Shown here: positions 8,926 to 18,400 of the stretch, piece by piece | How positions within the stretch are numbered: position 1 is the stretch's first letter | Layout of the letters: each line of letters begins with the position of its first letter | DNA from: an uncultured Christensenellaceae bacterium | Lineage (GTDB): Bacteria > Bacillota > Clostridia > Christensenellales > Borkfalkiaceae | Assembly: GCA_910587825.1 (NCBI GenBank) | Contig: CAJUNJ010000009.1 | Coordinates: 1-64,000, forward strand | DNA: 64,000 nucleotides | Reading direction: 5' to 3' | The notes under the pieces: generated by a model | What the model saw: the letters and a program-made list of their open reading frames with translations, nothing else | Database searches by the model: none | What the model was told of the DNA's origin: nothing | Translations under genes and position numbers: made by a program

Positions 8926-8961
8926 TAAAAGGGTTTTGCCGTTTTCGGCAAAACCCTTTTA
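8926..8961. terminator. Bidirectional terminator between malQ and spoIIE
   Basis: A perfect 15-bp stem, TAAAAGGGTTTTGCC at 8926-8940 against 8947-8961, with a 6-nt loop. A- and T-runs flank it on both sides, so it can stop both convergent genes. Its right arm contains the spoIIE stop codon. Confidence 0.85.
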
Positions 8962-11220
8962 CTTTTCGAAAATTCTTGTACAGAGAACCGTCATATCGTC
9001 GGATACGGAATTTATACGGCTCTTTGCTCCGTCGAGTATAGTGTCGGCAAGGTTCTGGGGGTTGAGCGGTTTAAGCTGTTGCAAAAATTCGTACAGCTCG
9101 GTGGCGGATGAAAATGCCGAAGTTATTCCGTCGCTCATAAACACAACTATGTCGCCGTTTTTAAGCTGTTCGGTGCAGACGGTGGGGCGCAGACTGTCAA
9201 GTATTCCCAAAGGCAGGCTTTGGCTTTCAAGCACTTTTATCTCGCCTTCTCGCATTATAATTCCCGCGGGCGAACCTATCTTGACGAATTCTGCAATGCC
9301 CGTGTTCAAATTTACCGCCGCAATATCTATGCAGGTGAAACGTTCGTCGCGGTTGAACGACAGCAGTTTGTTTATGGTTTTAAGCACCGTGCCTTCGGGC
9401 ATTTCCGCGCGGTAAAACGCTTCAATAAGTGAAATTGCCGTCGACGAAACTTTCTTTGCGTATACGCCGCTTCCCATACCGTCCGAAAGCGCCATTAAAA
9501 AACTATGTTCGTTTATCTTTATTACGGAATGGGTGTCGCCGGAAACCTTTTCTCCGCTTTTAATGGCGTACGCCACGCCGAACGCTGCGTCAAGTCGCGG
9601 CGGACAGCCGAAAATATAGCAGGTCTTTTCCCCGTCGTAACAAATTTTGTCCTTCAACAGATATTTGGTCTGCGTTGTGTCCGTAATTATTTGGGTCATA
9701 GCCTTTATGTCGGCTTTTCCGCATATGACAGCGCTTATTTCAAGGTCTTCGCCGCTGACGTAAAGCTCCGGGCAGGAAATCCCGTGTGAAGAAAGTTTTG
9801 TTTTTACGCTCTCTTCAAGCTGCGAATATTCCGAATAAGTTTTGCAAAGCTGTACGGCGCAGGTCTTCATAACTTCGGCTACGCCGTGCGCCTGGTCTGC
9901 AAGCAACGCCCGCCCGCTTTTGGCGTTTTCGGCTTCGGTGATAAACCTGCGGTATTCTGCAAGCAGACCGTTAAGTCTTACCAGAACGTCGGTGGGGTTG
10001 GCGCAGTTTACGGTTACTTCCGACGGCAAATCTATAAGGTTTACTTTGCCCTTTATACAGCCCGCGTCGATAAGCTTTTTAAAGCCGGAATATACGTTTG
10101 TCTTGGAACAGCGTTTTAGCCTGTCGCAGTTTTTACAGCACTTATCGTAGAGGTCTGTAAACATACGCTCACGCAAGGCGGTATCGTCAATCTCTTCGTC
10201 CAAAGCGTTGAACGCGCACTCTATCTCGCGGAAGACTTCCGAAATACGGTAAAGTTTTTCGCCTGTCCGTTTACGGCTTCTGTCGACGGCTGTGTCCGAA
10301 AGTACGTCGCGCACAAGCAGTCTGTTTTTAAGCGATGCGAGATATTTGTCGGAAGGCACGCAGGGTATTGCGCACGAAAACAGTATAAGCAGGGCGCGGA
10401 AAACTATAAATACCGCCGAACAGTCGAAACAGCCTTTTAAATAGCAGTACAGGGCGATAAGTACGGCTGTTACCGCGCCGGACGCAATTCTTCCCGCTCC
10501 CGAAAATAAAAGCGAACATATGCAAAGAATTACAAAAACCGTAAAAGGCTGGGGCGATAGCCCCGCAACCGCGGACGGCATGGCAAGAATTAAGGCTGGT
10601 ATGACGGCTGCGGGGGACTTGGACAGCCTTACAAAGAATATAAGCGCGCCTGCGGCAAGGGCGGTATATACGTAAAAACCAGTAACGTTGTAAAGTCCCG
10701 TGCCGAATGCAGTGTAGGTTACGGCGCAACAAACAAGCTCGTCCTCTCTCAGACGGCACCGCATCGTTCTGTATAAAAGCGCATATACGGTTTTGAAAGC
10801 GAAAAACGCAAACAGCATAACAGCGGCGGCGGCTATGCCCTTTAATGCGTATTCGTTGTCAAGTATATCAAACTTAACGCCCTTCCAAGGGGCAAACGCG
10901 ATAAACGGCGCAAGGGCTATGGCAAGATACGCCGCGGCTTCTATACGCATTTTTCGTTTTGTCTTGCGGTATAATAGTGTTACGGCAGACAGAAAGACGC
11001 CTTCGAAAAGACAGATAAGGCTGTTTATCCAGTTAAGATGTATAATAGAGGCAAGGACGTACAGTACGGGCGTGACGATAAGATTTGTCCCGCACGCAAG
11101 CATACCGAAATACAGCCCCAGCGACAGATGCACGCCGTCCACGGCTTTATTTGTGAATACCATTGCAACGGCTGATATTACGTACATTAAAACGCTTTTT
11201 GCGTTGATTTTAAAAGTCAT
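8959..11220 (-). CDS. spoIIE: Stage II sporulation protein E (PP2C phosphatase)
   Basis: A 753-residue membrane phosphatase. In spore formers SpoIIE dephosphorylates the anti-anti-sigma SpoIIAA at the asymmetric septum and so activates sigma-F. The N-terminal 300 or so residues are a run of hydrophobic segments, then a central linker, then the PP2C-like domain with metal motifs ALSDGMGSG, FMSDGIT and the final DDMTVL. Length is a little below the Bacillus protein (about 827). The partner-switch operon at 25.3-27.1 kb supplies the kind of STAS substrate it acts on. A short palindrome (ACCATTT, T, AAATGGT) covers the region just before the start codon. The gene is divergent from the Wzz-like gene. 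Confidence 0.93.
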   Translation of the reverse strand: MTFKINAKSVLMYVISAVAMVFTNKAVDGVHLSLGLYFGMLACGTNLIVTPVLYVLASIIHLNWINSLICLFEGVFLSAVTLLYRKTKRKMRIEAAAYLAIALAPFIAFAPWKGVKFDILDNEYALKGIAAAAVMLFAFFAFKTVYALLYRTMRCRLREDELVCCAVTYTAFGTGLYNVTGFYVYTALAAGALIFFVRLSKSPAAVIPALILAMPSAVAGLSPQPFTVFVILCICSLLFSGAGRIASGAVTAVLIALYCYLKGCFDCSAVFIVFRALLILFSCAIPCVPSDKYLASLKNRLLVRDVLSDTAVDRSRKRTGEKLYRISEVFREIECAFNALDEEIDDTALRERMFTDLYDKCCKNCDRLKRCSKTNVYSGFKKLIDAGCIKGKVNLIDLPSEVTVNCANPTDVLVRLNGLLAEYRRFITEAENAKSGRALLADQAHGVAEVMKTCAVQLCKTYSEYSQLEESVKTKLSSHGISCPELYVSGEDLEISAVICGKADIKAMTQIITDTTQTKYLLKDKICYDGEKTCYIFGCPPRLDAAFGVAYAIKSGEKVSGDTHSVIKINEHSFLMALSDGMGSGVYAKKVSSTAISLIEAFYRAEMPEGTVLKTINKLLSFNRDERFTCIDIAAVNLNTGIAEFVKIGSPAGIIMREGEIKVLESQSLPLGILDSLRPTVCTEQLKNGDIVVFMSDGITSAFSSATELYEFLQQLKPLNPQNLADTILDGAKSRINSVSDDMTVLCTRIFEK

Positions 11221-11307
11221 AGCACCATTTTAAATGGTTGCGGCGCGAATAATTTGTCTATTAATATATTAAATTGTATATTATTACACAAAATTAAAAA
11301 TTAATAA

Positions 11308-11345
11308 TTATCCGATTATTAGCAATAATATTTATAATCGGATAA
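11308..11345. promoter_or_regulatory. Inverted repeat, 12-bp arms, candidate operator
   Basis: TTATCCGATTAT at 11308-11319 and its exact complement at 11334-11345, separated by 14 bp, lie in the 198-bp gap between divergent spoIIE and the Wzz-like gene. The repeat ends 15 bp ahead of the -35 box of the latter. The position suits a regulator site for either gene; it could also fold in a spoIIE leader. Confidence 0.5.
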
Positions 11346-11360
11346 AGTCGGCGCAAACGA

Positions 11361-11389
11361 TTGACATAATTCGGCATAATGTGTAAAAT
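11361..11389 (+). promoter_or_regulatory. Sigma-A type promoter of the Wzz-like gene
   Basis: TTGACA at 11361-11366 and TAAAAT at 11384-11389 with a 17-bp spacer, 29 bp ahead of the ATG at 11419. Confidence 0.8.
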
Positions 11390-11418
11390 ATAGTTAATTT
11401 AAAAGCATTGGAGGAACA

Positions 11419-12792
11419 ATGGAAGACAACGAAATCGAAGAAAGCGGAATATCCATCGGCGATATTTTTCGTACTATTTTCTCGCAGAAGTGGATTGCGC
11501 TTGCAATAGCAGTTTTAATTACGCTTGCAGGCACGTTGGCTTTATATTTTATAGGTAAATCCAAGGAAGAATACGTTATCGAATTTACTTTAAATCTTCC
11601 GGAAGCCAGCGCAACCGACTCGTATTATACCTATCCCGACAGGACAAGGTTCTATTACGTCGATTACGTATCGGCAAAAGTGCTTGAAGAAGTAAAGTCT
11701 GAAAATTCGGCTTATTCGGATATCAACATCGAAAAGATTGTCAAAAACGGAATAAGTTTTAATGAAAAATTCAACAAAGTCGAAACATTGGATACCACCG
11801 CGGTTACGGTCAGACGTGAATTCGAAATAAGAGCGAAAGCGTCTTCTTTTGCAAACGAAGACCTTGCGCGTAGCTTTCTTTCCGAGTTGGTAAGGTATCC
11901 CATAAGTTATTATTCCAAGATGAATATTAACTACAACATCTATCTCAACAAGAAAGACTTTGACGAAGCTTTGACGTACGAAACGCAGATAAGTTATATC
12001 CGCCAGCAGGTTGACGATTTAAGTTCGCGTTACGGTTCTTTGACGAACGTTACGGACGATGACGGTTATCTCGTTGCGGGCAAGCGCCAGCAGTTCAACG
12101 CCTGGGTTGAACGCGTGGATTTGAAAGCGTTGCTTACCGAAGCCCGTGCAAAATTCTATTTAAAAGATTGGAAGTCTTCAATAGAAAAATATATGAACGA
12201 GCGCGTAACCTTACAGGAAAGTATTGACGACGCGAAGCACAATCTTGACGAAGTTACAAGGTATATTACAGGCGATAATGTCCAGTCGGACGACCTTGCA
12301 ACGGTTATTTCCGATTTGCAGTCGCGCCTGACAAGTCTTAAAAGACAAATGACCACTATTAATAGTTATATAAACGCATACTACACGAACGGAGCAGAGA
12401 ATGAAGCGCATATAGCCGCCACCGAAGCATATTCGGCTAAAATACAGGCTATTTACGACGAGCTTACTTCCGACGACGGGCATATTGCGGGTTATACGGA
12501 ACTGAGCAAGTCCGTTTACGAAAAGGAAGCGTTTATATCATACCTTACCCCCAATGTTATTAAGGTTGCGGAAGGCGGTACGGGTATACTGATGTCGCTT
12601 ATTATAAGCCTTGTGGCGGGTATTATTATTGCCTGCATCGTGGCATATATCGTCGGTTGGAGCAAACAGCGTAAAATCAAAGCCGTTGCGGTAGTAGAAG
12701 CGCCGTTGTTTGCCGAAGCGCGGGCGCAGACCGCGGCAACCGAAGACACCTCCGACACCGCCGGCGTCGCAGACAAAAAAGACGACAAATAA
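11419..12792 (+). CDS. Wzz/YveK-like membrane protein with two terminal membrane segments
   Basis: A 457-residue protein with the layout of polysaccharide chain-length or co-polymerase proteins: a short cytoplasmic start, a membrane segment at about residues 30-50, a long extracytoplasmic part with predicted coiled coil (about 200-360), a second membrane segment at about 390-415 and a cytoplasmic tail rich in Ala and acidic residues. Wzz proteins set the length of exported glycans. No glycosyltransferase, flippase, polymerase or tyrosine kinase gene is near, so the partner is elsewhere or the role differs. The ATG has a perfect GGAGG ribosome site and a strong promoter; a terminator follows, so it is monocistronic. 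Confidence 0.65.
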   Translation: MEDNEIEESGISIGDIFRTIFSQKWIALAIAVLITLAGTLALYFIGKSKEEYVIEFTLNLPEASATDSYYTYPDRTRFYYVDYVSAKVLEEVKSENSAYSDINIEKIVKNGISFNEKFNKVETLDTTAVTVRREFEIRAKASSFANEDLARSFLSELVRYPISYYSKMNINYNIYLNKKDFDEALTYETQISYIRQQVDDLSSRYGSLTNVTDDDGYLVAGKRQQFNAWVERVDLKALLTEARAKFYLKDWKSSIEKYMNERVTLQESIDDAKHNLDEVTRYITGDNVQSDDLATVISDLQSRLTSLKRQMTTINSYINAYYTNGAENEAHIAATEAYSAKIQAIYDELTSDDGHIAGYTELSKSVYEKEAFISYLTPNVIKVAEGGTGILMSLIISLVAGIIIACIVAYIVGWSKQRKIKAVAVVEAPLFAEARAQTAATEDTSDTAGVADKKDDK

Positions 12793-12812
12793 ATATAAAA
12801 ATTTCATTTAAT

Positions 12813-12838
12813 CCGACGCTTAACGGCGTCGGGTTTTT
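12813..12838 (+). terminator. Intrinsic terminator after the Wzz-like gene
   Basis: CCGACGC and GCGTCGG (12813-12819, 12826-12832) form a 7-bp stem with a 6-nt loop, followed by GTTTTT. Confidence 0.85.
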
Positions 12839-12858
12839 ACTATATTTATTTTTGAGTA

Positions 12859-12887
12859 TTGATTTTTTTTTGCGGATATGTTATACT
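12859..12887 (+). promoter_or_regulatory. Sigma-A type promoter of the HelD-like gene
   Basis: TTGATT at 12859-12864 and TATACT at 12882-12887, 17-bp spacer, 20 bp ahead of the ATG at 12908. The leader carries the ribosome site AGGTGA. Confidence 0.75.
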
Positions 12888-12907
12888 TAGCTATCAACAG
12901 GTGATTT

Positions 12908-15277
12908 ATGACGGAGTTTGAAAAACTTAAAAACTCAATAGATCCGCACAAAACGCCCGACAGGCAATTTTATCTCGATTTGTTGGATGCGGAAAAACAG
13001 AAGGAATATGAGGATTCGCACGTCGCGGCGGTTATGCTTATGCTTAAAGCGCTGTATATAAACAGACTTAAAGCAAAGATAAGTTCGGCAAAAAGCGAAC
13101 GTCATTCGCGCAACTCTTTCCCCGAACACGACGCGGAAAGTTACAGACGCGTACTTGAATTAAATGCCGAAATTTCCGCGCTGAACGAAAAATTAAATTC
13201 CTACAAGCCGTTTTTCGACGAACCGTATTTTGCGCGAATGGATCTTGAAGACGGGGTCGAGGGATACAACAGCTATTATATCGGCAAGCGCGGAGATACT
13301 GGGCTTGAAATCGTCGATTGGCGCGCGCCGCTTGCACGGCGTTATTACCAGAAAAGTCTGACGGATTTTAAAATAAACGACTACGAATACAAACTTATAC
13401 TGCGCAGGGCAATCCGCACATGCAACGGCAAAGTTGCGGACTTTAAAAACGAATATCTCAGCGTTAAAGGCTATTTGTCCGCGGAAGAGATAGACGGGCG
13501 GGACGAGTCGGTAATATTCGACCCATTTTTAAAAGAAATTCTCGAAAGCCGTAAGGAAAAGCGGGAAATAACGGATATAATAGAGACGATTCAGGAAAAG
13601 CAGTACGAAATCATCACTCTGCCCGAACGCGCCGAATTTATTGTTCAGGGAGTGGCGGGCAGCGGAAAGACAATGATTCTTCTTCACAGGCTGTCGTATA
13701 TACTTTATAATAACGAAAAACTCCGTCCGTCGGATATTATGGTCATAACGCCGTCCGACTCTTTCAACAGGTTTATCGACGAACTTGCCGCTATACTCGA
13801 ACTCGAAAGGGTAAAAACTTCCACGCTTGAAAGTTACTTTATAAACCTTTTAAAGAACGCGGGCGCGGATGTAAGCGGCATTCTCGATTTATCGCAAGCC
13901 GTACCCGAAAAATTTCTTTCCTACGTCTATTCGGAAAAATGTGTTGCAGACGTCCGCAGAAAACTTGAAAAAGTTTACGACGGAGTGTACGGAATGTTTG
14001 CTTCCGAAGACTGTAACGAAGTCGGGGACGCGGTGTCCGCCGCGTGCGCAAGGCAGGAAGAAGAGTACGTTTTTATAAAGAACGCCTCTCTTAGGGTAAG
14101 GCGTTGCGTGCTTGGCGAAATAAAGGAAAAGCCCGACGGCGGGCTTTATTATACCAAGCAGTTCAGAAATATGTTCAACTGCGTATCCGAAGTGCGTGAA
14201 TTTTTAAATTCGTTTACAGACGCGCGTATGCGCAACTATTCATTTTTTTACAGGCAGCTTTTGTCTTTCTATAAGGCAATGAAATTTTTGCGCAGATATT
14301 CCGGAAAAATATGCCTTAATGCAGTTGCGGATTTAAAAGAGCTGTCTTCTGCGGTGGAGCGGGAGATAAACGACCTTAAACGCTATAAAATAAACGTCGG
14401 CGGAAAGGAAACGCTGACCTACGCGGAGAGGATAGAAAAACGTGAACAGCTTAAAAAAGAGATAATTTCCGTGTCGGAAAGAATTGAAAGGATAAGTAAC
14501 AATTTCTTTTGTCTGTACGATTTTGCCGACGTTCTCCGCGGTGAAAGCTATCTTGTAGCGCTGGGCAAGTGCGAAAATACTTACGAAGTGCTTAGGTTTT
14601 TCTATCGCGAAACGGTTAAAAAAGCCAAAATACGCTTCGGCGTCGCCACGAAAAAACTGTGCAGGTGCGACCCTTTCTTACTCTGTCTGATTTTAAAGGA
14701 ACTCGGTTTTTCGCTTTCGCCCAAATACGCGTTTGTCTTTGTCGACGAAGCGCAGGACATTTCCGACGCCGAATACGGCGTTTTAAAAGCGGTAAACGAC
14801 AGGGCTTCGTTCAATATTTTCGGCGATTTAAAGCAGAATATAACCCCTTTCCGCGGGCTTGAAAGTTGGGATAAGTTAGGGTATAAGGAGTATAATCTCA
14901 ATCTCAATTACCGCAACACCAACAACATAGTAGGTTTTGTTGCAAAAAATCTCGGCATAGATATGCGGGCGATAGGCTTTTGCGGCGATGAAGTTGAAAT
15001 GATAGGCGAAAGCGCCGTAGGCCGCTGGCTTTCCGATAAAAAGGGACTAAGGGCGGTAATCGCTTCTGAAAGTGAATTTGAAAAATATGCTAAAAAAAGT
15101 TATAACAGGGTAGGCGAGACAGGCAGAATTTCAAAGACGAAAATTAACGTTATGACCGTTTACCAGAGTAAGGGGCTGGAATTTACCGCCGTCGCCGTTG
15201 CGGACGGGGATATGACCGCAAACGAAAAGTATATTGCATATACGCGCGCGCTGAAAAATCTTGCACTGATAAGATAA
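12908..15277 (+). CDS. helD: HelD-type superfamily I helicase / RNA polymerase-associated ATPase
   Basis: A 789-residue UvrD/Rep-like protein. Motifs: Walker A VQGVAGSGKT near residue 247, Walker B VFVDEAQD, motif III GDLKQNITPFRG, motif V MTVYQSKGLEF and the final motif VI region IAYTRALKNLALI. The N-terminal 200 residues are charged and helical, matching the HelD arm that enters RNA polymerase; in Firmicutes HelD uses ATP to clear stalled RNA polymerase from DNA. Assignment to HelD rather than another SF1 helicase rests on this N-terminal layout and overall length. It has its own promoter and is followed by a second, much larger SF1 helicase gene 168 bp away. Confidence 0.8.
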   Translation: MTEFEKLKNSIDPHKTPDRQFYLDLLDAEKQKEYEDSHVAAVMLMLKALYINRLKAKISSAKSERHSRNSFPEHDAESYRRVLELNAEISALNEKLNSYKPFFDEPYFARMDLEDGVEGYNSYYIGKRGDTGLEIVDWRAPLARRYYQKSLTDFKINDYEYKLILRRAIRTCNGKVADFKNEYLSVKGYLSAEEIDGRDESVIFDPFLKEILESRKEKREITDIIETIQEKQYEIITLPERAEFIVQGVAGSGKTMILLHRLSYILYNNEKLRPSDIMVITPSDSFNRFIDELAAILELERVKTSTLESYFINLLKNAGADVSGILDLSQAVPEKFLSYVYSEKCVADVRRKLEKVYDGVYGMFASEDCNEVGDAVSAACARQEEEYVFIKNASLRVRRCVLGEIKEKPDGGLYYTKQFRNMFNCVSEVREFLNSFTDARMRNYSFFYRQLLSFYKAMKFLRRYSGKICLNAVADLKELSSAVEREINDLKRYKINVGGKETLTYAERIEKREQLKKEIISVSERIERISNNFFCLYDFADVLRGESYLVALGKCENTYEVLRFFYRETVKKAKIRFGVATKKLCRCDPFLLCLILKELGFSLSPKYAFVFVDEAQDISDAEYGVLKAVNDRASFNIFGDLKQNITPFRGLESWDKLGYKEYNLNLNYRNTNNIVGFVAKNLGIDMRAIGFCGDEVEMIGESAVGRWLSDKKGLRAVIASESEFEKYAKKSYNRVGETGRISKTKINVMTVYQSKGLEFTAVAVADGDMTANEKYIAYTRALKNLALIR

Positions 15278-15313
15278 GCAACTTATGTCAATAAATAAAA
15301 TGGCGTTTTACGC

Positions 15314-15342
15314 TTGCCCTTGACGGGCGGAAGTGTTATAAT
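15314..15342 (+). promoter_or_regulatory. Probable promoter of the large helicase gene
   Basis: TTGCCC at 15314-15319 and TATAAT at 15337-15342 with a 17-bp spacer. It would give a leader of about 100 nt before the ATG at 15446. An overlapping TTGACG (15320) with TAATAT (15342) at 16 bp is an alternative. Confidence 0.6.
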
Positions 15343-15445
15343 AATATAAGGTCGGCTTAATTGAACTGCCCGTTCATAAAAACCGACGGTAACTTTAATT
15401 ATTATAAATTCATACAAGAAAAAATTTTGGCAAACGGACGATATT

Positions 15446-18400
15446 ATGGCAAACAAAACAAAAAAACAACTTGACTGTATCGAACTCGAAGGCGAACTTT
15501 TAAACTCGGTAAACTACGCAACTTATTTTTGCCGTTTTCCGCTGTTTACAACGCTTAAAATTTTAAACCGTGCGGAAGAGAACATAAGCGAAGTCACTCT
15601 CGTAATAACGGGTTCTACTCCGCTGATTATGCCGTTTGAAAAGACTCTCGACGAAATTCCGCACCAGAGCAGTATAGAGATTTCGGCGGAAAATCTTCTG
15701 AATCCCAAGTACCTTGCCGACCTGGAAGAGCCTGCGGTATGTAAGGTAAAAATATGCCTTTCACAGGGCAAAGACGTATACTGCACGTATACCACGGAAG
15801 TGCTTGCCCTTCCCATAGATAGCTGGTGCGGGCTTTCCGGCAATGCCGAAATGCTTGCTTCGTTCGTCCGTCCGAAACTTGCCGACTGCCAGAAAATTCT
15901 TGCAGAAGCGGGTTTACAGTTAAAGACCTGGGGATATTCTTCCGAATGGAGCGGGTACGCAGGCAACGACAAAAACGCGGTAAGAAACGCCGCCGCGTCT
16001 ATTTACTCGGCGATAAGGCATTTAAATATCGAAAGCGAAGAGGCGGGCGATCTCACTGGTACGACGCGTGCGGGCGACATAAGCAAGATTATAAAAAACA
16101 AAAAGGCGACCCCGCTCGAACTTGCGCTGTTTGCGGCTTCCTGCTTCGAAGCGACTAAGCTTAACCCCGTACTCGTTCTCGGTAAAAATAAAGTAGGCGT
16201 AGGCGTGTGGCTTTACGAAAGTTGTTTTTCTTCGCCCATACAGGATGAAATGTCGGTTGTGGAAAAGTACGTTGCGGAAGGCGTGAACAACCTTGCAGTG
16301 TTTGATGCGGACGACCTTTTCGCCCATAAAAACGCAAGCTTTACTACAAGTGCGTCACACTTTATAAACTATCTCAAAGGTAATTCTTTCGACGTCTGCT
16401 TAGACGTAAAGCGTTGCCGGATAGGCGGTGTCTATCCTCTGCCTTTAAAAGTCAAAACCGCGTCCGGATATGAACTTTTAAGCGACAAACAGCTTTCGTA
16501 CAGCGAAAAACCCCGCGAGGTTTTCGACGCGGGCAAATATGAATATTCCAAATCGGCTTCCAAGGACGCTTCGTGGCAGAGAAGACTTCTGGATCTTTCC
16601 CAGAGAAACAACCTTCTCAACTTCCGATACCGCCGCGACTGTCTGCACATTCTTTCGTCCGATATTTCTGCGTTCTGCGCAAGGCTCGAAGGCAGGGATA
16701 AGTACAAACTCAATCCCCCCTCTATGCCGATAAAGGACGAGGTGTTCTTCGGCGGAAATTTAAAAAGTTTGGAAGAGCTTATCGCAATCGAAATGAAATC
16801 GGGCGTAATCCGCTGCTATTCGGAGCAGGAAACGCTTAACGATATTGCGGGAAATCTTATAAGAAAATCGCGTTCCGCCGAAGAAGAGGCGGGCGCAAAC
16901 ACGCTGTATCTTGCGTTCGGCTTCCTTAAATGGAAGGATAAAAACGACAGGGAAGACAAGTATGCGCCGCTTGCGCTTCTGCCGGTAAACGTCAGACGTT
17001 CCAAGACGGCGGGCGTATGGATGGAACCGGGCGAAGGGTACGAAGTAAATACGACTTTGCTTGAATTTTTAAAGCAGGAATTCGGTATAGACGTTCGCGG
17101 CGTCGAAGACAAGGGACTTACGCCCAAGGAAATAATCGCCGTATTCCGCGCAAAGACCGCCAATATGAAGGGCTGGTTCGTCTACGAAGATATTTATCTT
17201 GCCCAGTTTACATTCGCCCGTTACGCGATGTGGGCGGACGTCAAGACGAATATTTCCGAATACAGGAAAAACCCGCTTATCGCAAGCCTTCTGTCCAACA
17301 CCAACAAGCTTTCGTCAAACAAACTTTCGGGGGCGAACGAAGACAACGGCGACCCCTGTGAAATTATAACTCCATTGCCCTGTGACAGCACACAGTATGC
17401 CGCCGTTGCGGAATCGGCAAAGGGTACTACCTTCGTGTTGCACGGCCCCCCGGGAACGGGCAAAAGCCAGACCATTACAAACATAATAGCAAACGCCGTT
17501 TACAGCGGAAAACGCGTGCTGTTCGTTGCGGAAAAACAGGCGGCTTTGCAAGTCGTTAAAAAGCGTCTTTCCGAGATAGGCATAGGCGAATTCTGTCTTG
17601 AACTCCATTCCGGTAAGTCGGCCGACAAGGGTGAAATTATACGCACTATAGAAAACACCCTTTCGCTTGCCAAGACGGAAAACGACGATAAGTTCGACGG
17701 TACGGGCAGGATGATAACCGACGTAAGAAAATCGCTTAAAGCTCCCCTTGACGCTATGCACAAAAAGCGCAGGTTGGGCTGTTCGGTTTACGAGGGCATA
17801 ATTTATTATCTGCAAAATAAAAACGCGCCTGAGCTTGTAAATATAGAAAGCACGTTCTACGACTCGCTTACCAAAAACAAACTCGAAGAGTGCGAAAAAA
17901 TGCTGTTAACCGCGCAGGCGGCGGCGGAAGAGTGCGGCGGGGTTTACCGTTCGCCTTTCACCGGCATAAATCTTACCGAATGCGACAAGTATACCCGCAG
18001 GGCGGTGCTGTGCGCCGCGGAAGTTGTGCTTGCCGAACTCAAACACCTTAAAAATTATCTCGGACTCTTCCTTGATACGTTCAACCAACGCGTAAGTACG
18101 TTTACTTATAAAAAGCTTAAAAGCCTTATTGAGATTGCGAATATTTTAAAAGGCGACGAATTGAACGAATTTTTCGAATGCGACGAAAAGGAATTTTATA
18201 AATTCTATAATGCGAACGTTAAATACGATAACGCTGTAAAACACTGGCTTTCCTGCTTCCGCGTTCTTCCAGACCTCGGCAAACTTGCGGATAAAATAGA
18301 AGCCGAGCTTGAAAACTGGGGCGAAAATTATCATTCTTCGAAAGTTTTGCTTACCGTAATAAAGCGCATAAACAAGTGCGGCGACAAGCCCGTTAAAGAG

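Noticed and set aside
11253..11261. TTTGTCTAT before spoIIE as a Spo0A box
   Set aside because: It matches the first six bases of TTTGTCRAA only and stands alone; too weak to call.
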